Counted from the stretch's first letter, positions 34,072 through 43,406 are shown. The stretch: 64,000 nt of DNA from Desulfogranum mediterraneum DSM 13871 (GCF_000429965.1 NZ_KE387007.1:161134-225133), one strand, 5' to 3'. The notes: generated by a model from the letters alone, not told the origin. Program-made: numbers and translations.

Positions 34072-35427
34072 TCAACGTTCTCTCAGGGCGGTCTGCTGGG
34101 CGCGGAGCACCGGCTTCAGCAGGTAGGATAAGATGGTCTTCTTGCCGGTGAGGATGTCGACGGAGGCCACCATCCCCGGGATAATCGGCAAGGGATCGTC
34201 GTCGCTGCCGAGGTAGTTGCGTTGGGTCCGGAGCCGGACCAGGTAAAAGGCGTTGCCGTGTTCATCGGTAAGGGAGTCGGCGCTGATATGTTCCAGTCGC
34301 GCCTCCAGGCCCCCGTAGATGGTAAAGTCGTAGGCCGTAAATTTGATCATGGCCTTCTGGTCGGGGCGGAGAAAGGCGATATCTGCGGGCTTGATCCGCG
34401 CCTCGATCAGCAGGGTGTCCTCCAGGGGCACGATCTCCATCAGGTCCATGCCCGGCTGGATGATGCCGCCGATGGTGTTGACCAGCAGCTGGTTTACCGT
34501 TCCCCGTACCGGGGAGCGGACCTCGGTTCGCTTGAGTCGGTCCTTGAGGGCAACGGAGGTGGCCGTGAGTCCCTCGATCTTGGCATAGGCATCGTTGAGT
34601 TCACGCTGGGCTGTGTTGGAGAAGCCGAGCTGTTCCTCCTCGATGGCCTGCTGGGCCTCCGTGATCTTGGACCGTATCCTGGGGATGGCCAGGCGGGTGG
34701 AGGTAATTTCACCGCGCATCTCGCTGGACTGACGCTCCAGGTGGAGCAGGTCGACCTCTGAAACCGCTCCCTGGGCAACCAGTGGGGTGGTGATGGTTAT
34801 CTCCTGCTTCAGCAGCCTGTAGGTGCGGTTGAGTTCCTTGAGCCTGGCCTGCATCTCTTTGAGTTCCTGCTCTTGCTGGGTGTGCTTCTCCCTCAGGATC
34901 TGCAGCGAGGCCCTAAGCTCCCGCTTGCGGGAGTTGTAGAGCTGCTCTTCCCTGCTGCCGATTTCCGGCTTCTCCTCCATCACCTCTTGGGGGATCACCA
35001 GTTCGCTATGATCGGTCTCTGCCTCAAGCCTGGCGATCTTGGCCTTCAGCGCCAGATAGTTGGCTCGACTCTCCAGGTATGGGGCGGAAAATCTGGTCTT
35101 GTCGATCTCCAGCAGCAGCTGACCAACCTCCACGATGTTGCCGACATTGGCGTGCAGCTTGGAAAGGATACCGCCTTCCAGGTTCTGGACCACCTGGATC
35201 TGACGGGAGGGGATAACCTTACCGCCCCCTCGGGTTACCTGTTCGATTTCGCTGATCGCTGCCCAATAGAGGGCCAGAGCAAAGAAGAGCAAGGTCAGCC
35301 AGAGGATAAATCGTCCTCCCCGGGGAGACTGCACCAGCATGGTGGTCCTGATATCGGTCACCAGATCGACATCCGGGGCCGGCATTCGCCTGAATATTCC
35401 TGGTTGGTTGTTGGTGTCTTTCTTCAT
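34072..35427 (-). CDS. Type I secretion membrane fusion protein (HlyD/LapC-like)
   Basis: A 451-residue periplasmic adaptor. A single membrane helix lies at about 41-60 (FILWLTLLFFALALYWAAIS). Next come the half-lipoyl motif (GGGKVIPSRQIQVVQNLEGG), a long coiled coil (about 125-300, EKHTQQEQELKEMQARLKEL) that reaches the outer-membrane channel, the second lipoyl half (VRSPVRGTVNQLLVNTIGG) and a beta-barrel region ending GMVASVDILTGKKTILSYLL, the family's C-terminal signature. It joins the ABC exporter in the inner membrane to the TolC-like channel. It follows the ABC gene by 9 bp and abuts the LuxR-type gene. Confidence 0.93.
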   Translation of the reverse strand: MKKDTNNQPGIFRRMPAPDVDLVTDIRTTMLVQSPRGGRFILWLTLLFFALALYWAAISEIEQVTRGGGKVIPSRQIQVVQNLEGGILSKLHANVGNIVEVGQLLLEIDKTRFSAPYLESRANYLALKAKIARLEAETDHSELVIPQEVMEEKPEIGSREEQLYNSRKRELRASLQILREKHTQQEQELKEMQARLKELNRTYRLLKQEITITTPLVAQGAVSEVDLLHLERQSSEMRGEITSTRLAIPRIRSKITEAQQAIEEEQLGFSNTAQRELNDAYAKIEGLTATSVALKDRLKRTEVRSPVRGTVNQLLVNTIGGIIQPGMDLMEIVPLEDTLLIEARIKPADIAFLRPDQKAMIKFTAYDFTIYGGLEARLEHISADSLTDEHGNAFYLVRLRTQRNYLGSDDDPLPIIPGMVASVDILTGKKTILSYLLKPVLRAQQTALRER

Positions 35428-35436
35428 GGGCAGGGC

Positions 35437-37605
35437 CTAAAACTGGATTTGGCCGCTGCGCATGGCACTGAGCACCCTGTCCCGGGGGCCGTCTGCAATG
35501 ATAGCGGCATTGTCGATAATGATGATCCGGTCGACCAGGTCGAGGAGCGAGGCCCTGTGGGTGATCAGGACCAGGGTCTTGTCCTGGAGGATGGGGTCGA
35601 GTTTTTCCTTGAGCTTGGACTCGGAACGGTTATCCATGGAACTGCTCGGCTCGTCAAAGACCAGGATAGGCGGATCGTGGAGCAGGGCTCTGGCAATGGC
35701 CACACTCTGGCCCTGGCCGCCGGAAAGTCCCCGCCCCTGCTCGCCGATAGCCATATCAAAGCCCTTGGCATGTTTGCCGACAAAGGAGGTGACCCCGGCG
35801 AGTTCGGCCGCACGGAGGATGGTCTGGTCGTCCACCCCGGTTGAGCCGAGGACGATATTTTCCTTGACCGTGCCTCGAAACAGGGTGATGTCCTGGGGCA
35901 CGTAGCCGATAAAGCGGCGGAGCTCGGCAGGATCGATCTGGCGGATGTCGGTGTCATCGACACAGACCGTACCTTCGGTGGGTTCATAGAGGCCCAGGAG
36001 CAGCTTGCCCAGGGTGGTCTTGCCTGAACCGATTGGCCCGATCAGGGCAACCTTCTCCCCGGGTGCGATGCTGAAAGAGATGTTGTTGAGTGCCTGGCTG
36101 CTCTGTTCGGGGTAGCTGAAGCCGATGTTCTCCAGGGAGAGCTTCCCGGTGCAGCTGCTGCGGTGGAGAAAGGTTTTTCCAGGCGGCCGTTCAACCGGCA
36201 GGCGCATGATCGTGTTCAGGGTGGCGAGTGCCGCCCTGGCCTGGTGAAACCTGGTGGTCAGGCTGACCACCTGGGACATGGGGGCAATGGCCTGGCGGGT
36301 AAGGATGACCAGGGCGATCAGTCCGCCCTGGGACATCTCTCCGCCGGCGATCCGGTAGACCCCGGCAACCACCACCGCGACCACCGCCATGTTGAGGATG
36401 AAGTCGGCAAAGTGATTGACCGAGGAGGAGATAAAGCGGGAACGTGCACTCCACTTGGCAATATAGCTGACCGCCTCTTCCCAGGCCCGTTGGATCTGAC
36501 TCTCCGCCCCCAGCATCTTAACGGTCTCCAGGCCGGAGAGCCCCTCCACCAGGATGGCATTTTTCTGAGCTGCGGCCTGGAAGCTCTTTTCCACGGCCTT
36601 TTTCAGGGGTATCTGCACGGCCAGGGCATAGAAGGCCAACAGGGCAATGGCGCCAAGATGGATATACACCATCGCTCCGCCCAGGTACCAGACCGCCAGC
36701 AGGCCCAGGCCCATGAAGGGCAGGTCAATCAGGGCCGTGATCGAAAAAGAGGTGATAAAATCCCGGATAGATTCAAATTGCTGCAGGTTTTTGGAAAACC
36801 CGCCAATGGATTTCGGGCGGACCTCCATCTTGAGGCCCATCACCTTCTGGAGCAGGGCTGCCGAGATCTGGAGGTTGGCCTTCTTGCCGGCCTCGTCGAC
36901 AAAGTAGCCCCGTAAGCCCTTCATCAGGAGGTTGAAGAGGTAGACCACGCCAATGCCGGTGGCCAGTACCCAGAGGGTCTCAAAGGCAAGGTTGGGGATG
37001 ACCCGGTCGTAGACGTTCAGGGTGAAGAACGGACCGGCCAGGCCGAATAGGTTGATCAGAAACGAGGCCAGCAGCACGTCCCGGTAGATACGCCAGGAGG
37101 AAGAAAAGGTGCCCCAGAACCAGTCTTTTCGAGGCGCCTCCTGGGGAGCATCCTGCTGTTCTTTCCTGAAAAGGGGGCGGGCAAAGATGGTGTAGCCGGC
37201 ATAGTAGCTGTTGAGCAGCTCCAGGCTCAGGGTCTCTTCCCCCATGCCGGTCTCGGGCAGGAGGATGCTTGCCCTGTCGCCGGCAGGATCGATCTGGGTG
37301 AGGATGCAGGCCTTGTGATCGTTCAAGAGGAGCACCGCCGGCAGGTGCAGATTATGGATCTCTGTCAGGGGCCGCTTGACCACCCGAGAGGAGATGCCGG
37401 CGCGTTCTGCTGCCCGGGAAAAGAGTTCTACGCTCAGCCTGTTATGCACCAGGGGTAAACCGGCCCGCAGGGAGGTTCTGGAGGCGGGCAGGTGGTATAA
37501 TTTGGTCAGCTGGATCAGGCAATCTGTGAGCGGGTCGTCGGTGGTCTCACCGGCATGCTCGGGCAGCCACTGGGGCGGTGGATCTTGAATTTCCGTTTCA
37601 CTCAT
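35437..37605 (-). CDS. Type I secretion ABC transporter (LapB-like)
   Basis: A 722-residue exporter with three parts. The N-terminal 150 residues are a C39-peptidase-like domain without the catalytic cysteine region (LTDCLIQLTKLYHLPAS has a Cys but lacks the usual Q-x-x-x-x-C-G context), as in RTX exporters that do not cut a leader. Six membrane helices span about 175-450 (DVLLASFLINLFGLAGPFF onwards). The ATPase has Walker A IGPIGSGKTTLGK, signature LSGGQGQSVA, Walker B ILVFDEPSSS and switch His in ITHRAS. It would drive export of the RTX adhesin. It is the first gene of a minus-strand operon with the fusion protein and LuxR-type regulator, and divergent from a small conserved gene. Confidence 0.93.
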   Translation of the reverse strand: MSETEIQDPPPQWLPEHAGETTDDPLTDCLIQLTKLYHLPASRTSLRAGLPLVHNRLSVELFSRAAERAGISSRVVKRPLTEIHNLHLPAVLLLNDHKACILTQIDPAGDRASILLPETGMGEETLSLELLNSYYAGYTIFARPLFRKEQQDAPQEAPRKDWFWGTFSSSWRIYRDVLLASFLINLFGLAGPFFTLNVYDRVIPNLAFETLWVLATGIGVVYLFNLLMKGLRGYFVDEAGKKANLQISAALLQKVMGLKMEVRPKSIGGFSKNLQQFESIRDFITSFSITALIDLPFMGLGLLAVWYLGGAMVYIHLGAIALLAFYALAVQIPLKKAVEKSFQAAAQKNAILVEGLSGLETVKMLGAESQIQRAWEEAVSYIAKWSARSRFISSSVNHFADFILNMAVVAVVVAGVYRIAGGEMSQGGLIALVILTRQAIAPMSQVVSLTTRFHQARAALATLNTIMRLPVERPPGKTFLHRSSCTGKLSLENIGFSYPEQSSQALNNISFSIAPGEKVALIGPIGSGKTTLGKLLLGLYEPTEGTVCVDDTDIRQIDPAELRRFIGYVPQDITLFRGTVKENIVLGSTGVDDQTILRAAELAGVTSFVGKHAKGFDMAIGEQGRGLSGGQGQSVAIARALLHDPPILVFDEPSSSMDNRSESKLKEKLDPILQDKTLVLITHRASLLDLVDRIIIIDNAAIIADGPRDRVLSAMRSGQIQF

Positions 37606-37732
37606 AACTGTAGGTCTATTCCGGGACTGAAGAGGGGGAGAGTCTGCGATCTTGTCTGATCAGGTCCGACTGTGTTAGTATCAAGTAAATCATACCCACT
37701 CCATTATGGTCAATAGTTGCTTGGGAAGTACT

Positions 37733-38062
37733 ATGTTATTTGTTGAACGGGATGAACACGGTGCAATCGTTGCAATACGTCAGGGAACAGCCGGAGCGGA
37801 CAGGGAGCCGGTCTCCTTCCTGGATGATGAGGTGCTCTCCTTCTTGAAGGAGTCTGGTGAGCTTGACGCCCTCTCTCAGATGCTCGCCCTCTCGGACAAC
37901 AGCCTGATCCGGGTTCTGGAAGATCTTGTTGACCTGCTGATCTCAAAAAAGATTATCCTGTTCACCGACCTGCCCCAGGAGGCGCAGGAGAAGATACGGG
38001 AGAGAAAGCGGATACGGCAGCACCTGAGCAAGGACGACCTGATGGTGGCGGATATCCTCTAG
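37733..38062 (+). CDS. Small conserved protein next to adhesin exporter
   Basis: A 109-residue soluble protein starting MLFVERDEHGAIVAIRQG. It contains SFLDDEVLSFLKESGELDAL, then a helical segment NSLIRVLEDLVDLLISKKII, and a charged tail (EAQEKIRERKRIRQHLSKDD). Proteins of this kind are known beside Lap-type exporter genes in other proteobacteria, sometimes mislabelled tryptophan synthase beta; their role is unknown. ATG at 37733, with GGGAAG upstream, fits the family start better than the ATG at 37706, which has no ribosome site. It is divergent from the ABC exporter gene and separated from the LapD-like gene by a repeat copy. A chaperone or assembly role for the adhesin would be a guess. 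Confidence 0.7.
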   Translation: MLFVERDEHGAIVAIRQGTAGADREPVSFLDDEVLSFLKESGELDALSQMLALSDNSLIRVLEDLVDLLISKKIILFTDLPQEAQEKIRERKRIRQHLSKDDLMVADIL

Positions 38063-38089
38063 GAGTCGACTGCCTGCTGGTGTCCGGCC

Positions 38090-38175
38090 AAAAATGAGTC
38101 ATTTCGCTCAAGGTCAAGGGTCGCGAAAAAATCGCAGGCATATGTTTGATAATTCAGCTGATATTTTAAAAATTT
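38090..38175 (-). repeat. Dispersed intergenic repeat, copy 5 (inverted, partial)
   Basis: CATTTCGCTCAAGGTCAAGG and TCGCAGGCATATGTTTGATA with AATTCAGCTGATATTT match the reverse orientation of copy 3. The second end is not recognisable. It lies between the convergent small-protein and LapD-like genes. Confidence 0.5.
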
Positions 38176-38230
38176 TTTTTGGGTGTGACCCCGGGGTTGA
38201 GTGAAGTGAGCTTTTAGGTATAGCTCATTG

Positions 38231-40198
38231 CTAGACAGTCTCCAGCGGTATCGCCCGGGGGCGGTGGATGTGGTAGCCCTGTACCCCATCCAGGGCGATG
38301 GACCGCAGGGCCTGGAGCTGTTCTTCCCTCTCGATGCCTTCGACAATCACCCGGATGTCCAGGCTGTGGGCGGCATTGCAGATGGAGCGGATAAAAAAGA
38401 CGTTATCCCTGTTGTCGGCATCGATATTGTGGGTAATGGCCCGGTCGATTTTTATGTAGTCCGGCATCAGCGACTGGAGATAACCGAAGTGAATCAGGCC
38501 CTGGCCGAAATGATCGATACCCACCTGATGGCCTGAGCCCTGGAGGTCCCCGATGAACTGTCCTATTCTGGTGGTGCTGCGGACAGCCCTGATTTCGGCA
38601 AATTCAAAGTTGAACCTGGGGCCGTCCGCCGGCAGGGAGCGCAGGGTGTCCACCAGCCAGTGGTAAAAGCGATCGTCGTCCAGTGAGGTCGGCGAAATGT
38701 TCAGGGCAAGCCGACTGGGTTGAAACAGGGACCTGGGCAGCTCCAGAATTTTTTCAAGGACCAGTCTGTCCAGCCGGGTGATCAGCTGGTATCGTTCTGC
38801 CAGGGGGATGAACAGGCCGGCCGGCAGGATGTTTTGCTGGCGATCCTCTATCCGGGTCAAGACCTCAAAGTGTACCGCTTCCGCCAATAGCCGCGGTTGC
38901 ACGGTCTTCTGGACAAAGAGGCGAATCTCCCGTCCGGAGATGACTTCCTCAAGGAGCTCTTTCCATTGGCTTCTGCCTTTGGCCAGCGCTCCCTGGCGGC
39001 CAAGGCTGTCGCTGAGGAGAGCCTGGTTGCTGCCGCTGTGGATGGCTGAGCGCAGGGCCTCGTCAGCCCCCTTCAGCAACCTGCTGAAACTCAGGTTGCT
39101 CTCGTAGATGAGCCCGCCTGCCGTCACCGGAACTTCAGTCTGTAATCCCCCTGCCAGACTGCCTTCCCGGCTCTGTTCCAGGATCATGGCGAGGATAGCC
39201 TCTGCCTGTTCTCGATCGCTGTTGGCCAGGAGTATGGCAAAATCGGAGCCGCCGAGACGTGCCCCTGCAGCGGGGTACTGTTCACAGGCAGCCCGGATGG
39301 TCCCAGCCAACTCCTCCAGGAGCCGATCACCCGCCGCATACCCCAGGGTATCATTGATGCTCTGCAGGCCCTTGAGGTGAATGATCACAAAGGCCCCCTG
39401 CAGCGGGGCGGTCTTTTCGGTGACCTTGGTCAGGACCTGGCCCTCGATAAAACGTCGGTTGCCCAGGCCGGTCAACGGATCCAGGTAGGTCTGCTGAAAG
39501 AGCAGCTCAGCGGCATCGGCCTGTTCGCGGAACATTGCCTGGACCTTGGCGGTCATGGTATTCATGGCCCGGACCACCCTGGCCAGTTCCCTGGTGCGTG
39601 GAATCTGTTCTTGGAGTTGATATTGGCGTTCGCAGAGGCCCAGGGCCTGCTCTTCCACCCGGGTGAGGGGGCGGAGGAGGTAGTGGAGGCCAATCCCGCC
39701 CAGGATGGCGGCGCCGATGATTGCGGCTGCAAACCAGAGTGAGGTGGAGAGGGTGGTCTCCCAGAGGGTGCCGTAGGCAAAACCGGGGTGGCTCTCGACC
39801 GTAACGGTGCCGGCCCGCTGCCATTGGTTCATGATCAGGGCTTCGGCCTTTGGGCTGGTGAGCGGGACCATCCGGATGAACCAGGGGGGGACCCCTTCCA
39901 CCTTGACATCAAGCCTCCTGGCCACAATCGCCCTCTGTTCCATGTCGCTGAGGCTGATCTCGCGATAGTAGCCGCGGTCAAAGACCGCATTGATCATCGT
40001 CTCCATGGCCGGGGTGTCCATCTCGCTGTAAAAGGTGGAAAGCGACAGGCCCAGGGAGGTGGCGGTGTCCTGGGCATGTGATTCCATCTGATTGAGGAGA
40101 AAGTTGCGGGTGGAGGAGAGCTTTTCGCCCCACATCCCGGCAAAGAGCAGGCAGAGCAGGGTGATGACGAATATGAGCAGTTGGCGGTATAGGGTCAT
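38231..40198 (-). CDS. LapD-like c-di-GMP receptor (degenerate GGDEF-EAL)
   Basis: A 655-residue inner-membrane receptor. Helices at about 5-24 and 150-172 enclose a LapD/MoxY-type periplasmic domain (MDTPAMETMINAVFDRGYYR). HAMP follows (RPLTRVEEQALGLCERQYQL). The GGDEF domain has LTGLGNRRFI but the active site reads GGSDF. The EAL domain has E-V-L (HFEVLTRI) and later residues such as DHFGQG instead of D-D-F-G-x-G, so both domains look inactive as enzymes and suited to binding c-di-GMP. In Pseudomonas, LapD with bound c-di-GMP holds LapG and keeps the adhesin on the surface. GAGG precedes the ATG; it lies 12 bp after the lapG-like gene, as in Pseudomonas. Confidence 0.92.
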   Translation of the reverse strand: MTLYRQLLIFVITLLCLLFAGMWGEKLSSTRNFLLNQMESHAQDTATSLGLSLSTFYSEMDTPAMETMINAVFDRGYYREISLSDMEQRAIVARRLDVKVEGVPPWFIRMVPLTSPKAEALIMNQWQRAGTVTVESHPGFAYGTLWETTLSTSLWFAAAIIGAAILGGIGLHYLLRPLTRVEEQALGLCERQYQLQEQIPRTRELARVVRAMNTMTAKVQAMFREQADAAELLFQQTYLDPLTGLGNRRFIEGQVLTKVTEKTAPLQGAFVIIHLKGLQSINDTLGYAAGDRLLEELAGTIRAACEQYPAAGARLGGSDFAILLANSDREQAEAILAMILEQSREGSLAGGLQTEVPVTAGGLIYESNLSFSRLLKGADEALRSAIHSGSNQALLSDSLGRQGALAKGRSQWKELLEEVISGREIRLFVQKTVQPRLLAEAVHFEVLTRIEDRQQNILPAGLFIPLAERYQLITRLDRLVLEKILELPRSLFQPSRLALNISPTSLDDDRFYHWLVDTLRSLPADGPRFNFEFAEIRAVRSTTRIGQFIGDLQGSGHQVGIDHFGQGLIHFGYLQSLMPDYIKIDRAITHNIDADNRDNVFFIRSICNAAHSLDIRVIVEGIEREEQLQALRSIALDGVQGYHIHRPRAIPLETV

Positions 40199-40210
40199 GG
40201 TTGCCTCATC

Positions 40211-40996
40211 TTACTGAAAGTCCCTGGTCATTCGGCCCAGGGTATCCTGCCATCGCTTTAATCGACGGCTGCTGCCGATCATCTTGCCCCGCCCCTGTTG
40301 TTTTGCCAGCCACAGCCCGGTGCCGTTGAAACTGTATATGGGGAGGAGATCTTTTCTTTGGGAGGCAGGAAGCAGGGCGTTGGTCAGGTTGTCGATTACC
40401 AGCGGGACTGCTCCCGGTGCCGGAAAGTAGGTCAGAACCATGTGGGCCTGGTTGAGCTCCAGGGCCTTGACATAGGTGATGTTGAGCTTTGACTCGTCAA
40501 CTCCCATTGCCTTGAGGGTAAAATACTTGGCAATGGAAAAGTCCTCGCAATCCCCGCCATTGCTGGCCAGAAACTCGATTGGGGTGGCCCAGTAGTCTTT
40601 TTTCTGCCAGTGCAGGCTGTCGGCGACAAAGGGGATGCTGTTGAAGAAGAGGTTCACCTTTTTGATGATGTCCAGGTCCTTGCCCTTGCTGTTGCTGCGG
40701 ATCAGCTCCTGCCACTGCTCAAGCCTGGTCCGGGCCTGAACACCATACTGCTGTTCAATCCTGGCCAGGGTGGTTTCAGGAAGAACAAAGGATTCTTCGG
40801 TGGTGACCGGGTAGGGGAAAAGAGAGAGCAGGAGCAGGGAGAAGAGCAGCAGGGAGAGCCATCGCAGGGGCGGTGCTGAAAGCGAACCAGCCCCGGACCG
40901 GTGACTGGAACTTGCCGGAACGGTCGACAGAGAACCATTCTCTCGGCTTGGGACCTGGGGCCTGGGCTTTGGGGCTGCTCTGTTTTTCCCGGCCAT
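40211..40996 (-). CDS. LapG-like periplasmic cysteine protease
   Basis: A 261-residue transglutaminase-like protease (family C93). An Arg/Pro-rich N-terminal stretch of about 45 residues precedes a membrane anchor or signal (LRWLSLLLFSLLLLSLF). The catalytic triad is visible: Cys in NGGDCEDFSIAKYF, His in NQAHMVLTYF and Asp in PLVIDNL. The acidic DCED stretch forms part of the calcium site in LapG. It should cut the adhesin at P-A-A-G when c-di-GMP falls and LapD releases it. It lies between the TolC-like and LapD-like genes. ATG at 40996 is used; the ribosome site is poor, and the long N-terminal extension is unusual and could mean a later non-ATG start. Confidence 0.9.
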   Translation of the reverse strand: MAGKNRAAPKPRPQVPSRENGSLSTVPASSSHRSGAGSLSAPPLRWLSLLLFSLLLLSLFPYPVTTEESFVLPETTLARIEQQYGVQARTRLEQWQELIRSNSKGKDLDIIKKVNLFFNSIPFVADSLHWQKKDYWATPIEFLASNGGDCEDFSIAKYFTLKAMGVDESKLNITYVKALELNQAHMVLTYFPAPGAVPLVIDNLTNALLPASQRKDLLPIYSFNGTGLWLAKQQGRGKMIGSSRRLKRWQDTLGRMTRDFQ

Positions 40997-41061
40997 GCTC
41001 AAGGACGCTCGTCGGAAAAAACAGAGGGCCGCCGCTGCCCCCCGCCATGAAGGGTGCTTCC

Positions 41062-42387
41062 TCAGGACTCTTCTTGGGGCTCTGGGGTCTCCTCGTCATC
41101 CAGGAGCGCCTCTTCTGGCCACTGGAGGTCGAGGGCGTGGACGATTCGTCCGGTACCGTTTAAGATTCGATACTGGGCATAGAGACCGTCGTAGCGGGCC
41201 ACGATCAGTTGCTGCAGGGAGTCAATTCGCTCTGCCTCGGAGTCGAGTACGTCGAGCAGGGTTCGTTTACCGATGTTCCACTGTTGGCTGTAGGCGCTTG
41301 CTGTAGAGGTGGCAAATTCGACCCGTTGTTTGAGGTAGACGATTCGGTTTAAGGCAGCCTGGTAGGATTGCCAGGAAAGTCGGATCGATTCCACAACCTG
41401 ACGATGGGTATTGTTGCGGATCTCACGGGCCTCATTGATCAGGTGCTTGGTCTCTGCCTTGCGGGCCTTGTCGCGCCAGCCGTTGAAGAGGTTGTAACGG
41501 AGTCGAACCATGGCCCTGAGATCTTCCCGTTCTTCAAAGCTGTAGTTGGTCTCACTCTCATAGAGCTGGTCAAGCTCAAGGTCGACGACGGGGTAAAAGG
41601 GGCTCTTGGCGACCTGGTCCTGGAAGTGGCGGGCATCAAGGTCTGCGTTGGCTGACTGGAGGGTGGGGTGCTTGGCGATGGCCAGCTGTTCTGCCTGCTC
41701 CATGGTTTCGGGCAGCAGCTGCCTGTTGATCTCCGGCTGGGTGAGACCTGCAGGCAGGTGACCTACCACCGCGAGATAGTTGGTCTTTGCGTCGAGCAGG
41801 TTCTGTTGGCCAACGATGAGGTTGGATTGAGCCAGGGTAAGGCGACTGCGGATCTGATCCATGTCCGCCTTGCTGCCCACTCCGGAGCTGCTGCGCAGTT
41901 TGATCTGGTCCGAGATGCGTTGATGGATGAGCAGATTTTCTTCCGCCAGTTCAAGCACTCGCTGGTTTTTCAGGACCTCGAGGTAGACCCGCGAGGTCTT
42001 CAGGGCGGTGTTCTCAGCGGTGGTGCGGACAATGTAGGCCTCCGAGCGGACCCGGGCCTTCTGTCGTTCTATCTCGTTTTTGGTGGAGAGGCCGGCAAAG
42101 ACGTTCTGGCGGAGGCTGAGCTGGGCCAGCTGCGGACTGAGGTCTTCATCAAATGGCTGGTTGACATAATCCTTGCCTGCGCCAAGCTGGAGGTCAACTT
42201 TGGGAAAGTAATCGGCGCGTGCCTGGACCACCTCTTCGTCCCTGGCAAGTCGATTGTAGGCGACCGTGCGGACATTTGGATTGGTCGAGATCATCTCCTG
42301 GACAGCATCTTGAAGGGTTTCGGCAGAACTGCTTGAGACCAAAAGGAGCGTCAGGATGGCGGTGAGTGTGGTTAATCGCTGTACCAT
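41062..42387 (-). CDS. TolC-family outer-membrane channel of type I secretion
   Basis: A 441-residue outer-membrane efflux protein. Signal peptide: MVQRLTTLTAILTLLLVSSS followed by SAETLQDAVQEMISTNPNVR, the usual TolC opening. Two internally repeated halves contain QLSLRQNVFAGLSTKNEIER and MVRLRYNLFNGWRDKARKAE, the paired strand-helix motifs of TolC, and QWNIGKRTLLDVLDSEAE. It resembles the LapE/AggA subgroup that serves RTX adhesins and holds their retention module. ATG at 42387 (AAGGGCG upstream) replaces a longer frame start at 42465 that would disrupt the signal peptide. It heads the tolC-lapG-lapD operon. Confidence 0.92.
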   Translation of the reverse strand: MVQRLTTLTAILTLLLVSSSSAETLQDAVQEMISTNPNVRTVAYNRLARDEEVVQARADYFPKVDLQLGAGKDYVNQPFDEDLSPQLAQLSLRQNVFAGLSTKNEIERQKARVRSEAYIVRTTAENTALKTSRVYLEVLKNQRVLELAEENLLIHQRISDQIKLRSSSGVGSKADMDQIRSRLTLAQSNLIVGQQNLLDAKTNYLAVVGHLPAGLTQPEINRQLLPETMEQAEQLAIAKHPTLQSANADLDARHFQDQVAKSPFYPVVDLELDQLYESETNYSFEEREDLRAMVRLRYNLFNGWRDKARKAETKHLINEAREIRNNTHRQVVESIRLSWQSYQAALNRIVYLKQRVEFATSTASAYSQQWNIGKRTLLDVLDSEAERIDSLQQLIVARYDGLYAQYRILNGTGRIVHALDLQWPEEALLDDEETPEPQEES

Positions 42388-42926
42388 AGTTTCGCCCTTG
42401 GGTGTGTGCACTGATTGAATTGTATGTGATCGGTATATCTTAGCAGAGAACCCGTACTCAAGCAAACGGTATAATTGTTAATTTTATATTGAATTTATAT
42501 TGGTGCTCTGCTCTTTCCCGGTCTTGCCCCGGAACCGGGGCTGAACAGGCGGCCGGCTCGGCTGTGAGGCCGGGCAAGGGCTGCCGGCAAGGGACCCTGG
42601 TTTTAATGATTGCCACCAGGATGGCAATGGTGGTATAGGCAAGCGGTGGCAACCGGTCGGCTTTGTGTTTTTTTTGGGGTGAGCAGGGGCGTGGTACTCA
42701 TTGTCCTGACCGATAATTGTGGTAACTTAGCCGTTCAGAGATATAATGTCGGCTGGGCCCCACTCTTTTCTGGAAGAGTATTTCTTTCAAGCTCGACCTG
42801 GTCGGCCCAGGCATTATCTGACAGGGGGTATCCCCTCCACGCCTTGAGCGGGGGGAAAGGGCACTGCCCAAGACCGATACACCCCAGGCATTCCTTGAAC
42901 CACCACAGGGCAACAGGCAGGTTAGC
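42388..42926. other. Divergent promoter region between tolC-like and DUF721 genes
   Basis: A 539-bp gap. The left side is AT-rich (42460-42500, likely the tolC promoter on minus). Positions 42525-42600 are GC-rich with overlapping inverted repeats (for example GCCGGC pairs), and ATTGCCACC / GGCAATGGTG near 42608-42635 can pair. No gene or known riboswitch was recognised. Confidence 0.4.
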
Positions 42927-43406
42927 GTGCAATCACTGGCAGACGATCTGAAACATATCTACGAGGACAACAGCTGGCAGCGGCAATGGGCCCTGTTTAC
43001 CCTGGTGAAGCGGTGGCAGGCCATTGCCGGCGAGCCGCTCTGGCAGGTGACCTATCCTGCGTTTTTTCGAGGAGAGGTCTTGTGGATCTTTGTGGCCAAC
43101 TCTGCCTGGATGCAGCATCTTCAGTACGGGAAGGTCGAACTGCTGGCCAAGATCGCTGAGTTGCTCCCCGAGGTGGTGGTCAATGATATCCGCCTGCAGT
43201 TGTACCCCCCAGACCTGCCCGACCTGTCGCCTCCTCCCCAGGAGCCTCCAGTGCTTCAGGAGGTGGAACCGGGCAAGGAAGAGGCCTTTAAGCAGTTGAT
43301 CGCCGGGGTCGCAGATGAAGAGTGTCGTCGATCCCTCCATAAACTGTGGCGCCTGTTTGCCCAACATCGAACGGTAACGAAGGGGCCGGATGGGTCTGAG
43401 GTGTGA
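42927..43406 (+). CDS. DUF721/DciA-like protein
   Basis: A 159-residue protein with the DUF721 (DciA-related) core: LFTLVKRWQAIAGEPLWQVT, then PAFFRGEVLWIFVANSAWMQ and HLQYGKVELLAKIAELLPEV with VNDIRLQL. DciA-type proteins help load the replicative helicase in many bacteria that lack DnaC. Here the N-terminal core is followed by a Pro-rich segment (PDLPDLSPPPQEPP) and a helical tail. Translation starts at GTG 42927 with AGG nearby. It stands alone between divergent tolC and the cysteine-synthase fusion. The family call is good; a helicase-loading role is inferred from relatives. Confidence 0.75.
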   Translation: MQSLADDLKHIYEDNSWQRQWALFTLVKRWQAIAGEPLWQVTYPAFFRGEVLWIFVANSAWMQHLQYGKVELLAKIAELLPEVVVNDIRLQLYPPDLPDLSPPPQEPPVLQEVEPGKEEAFKQLIAGVADEECRRSLHKLWRLFAQHRTVTKGPDGSEV

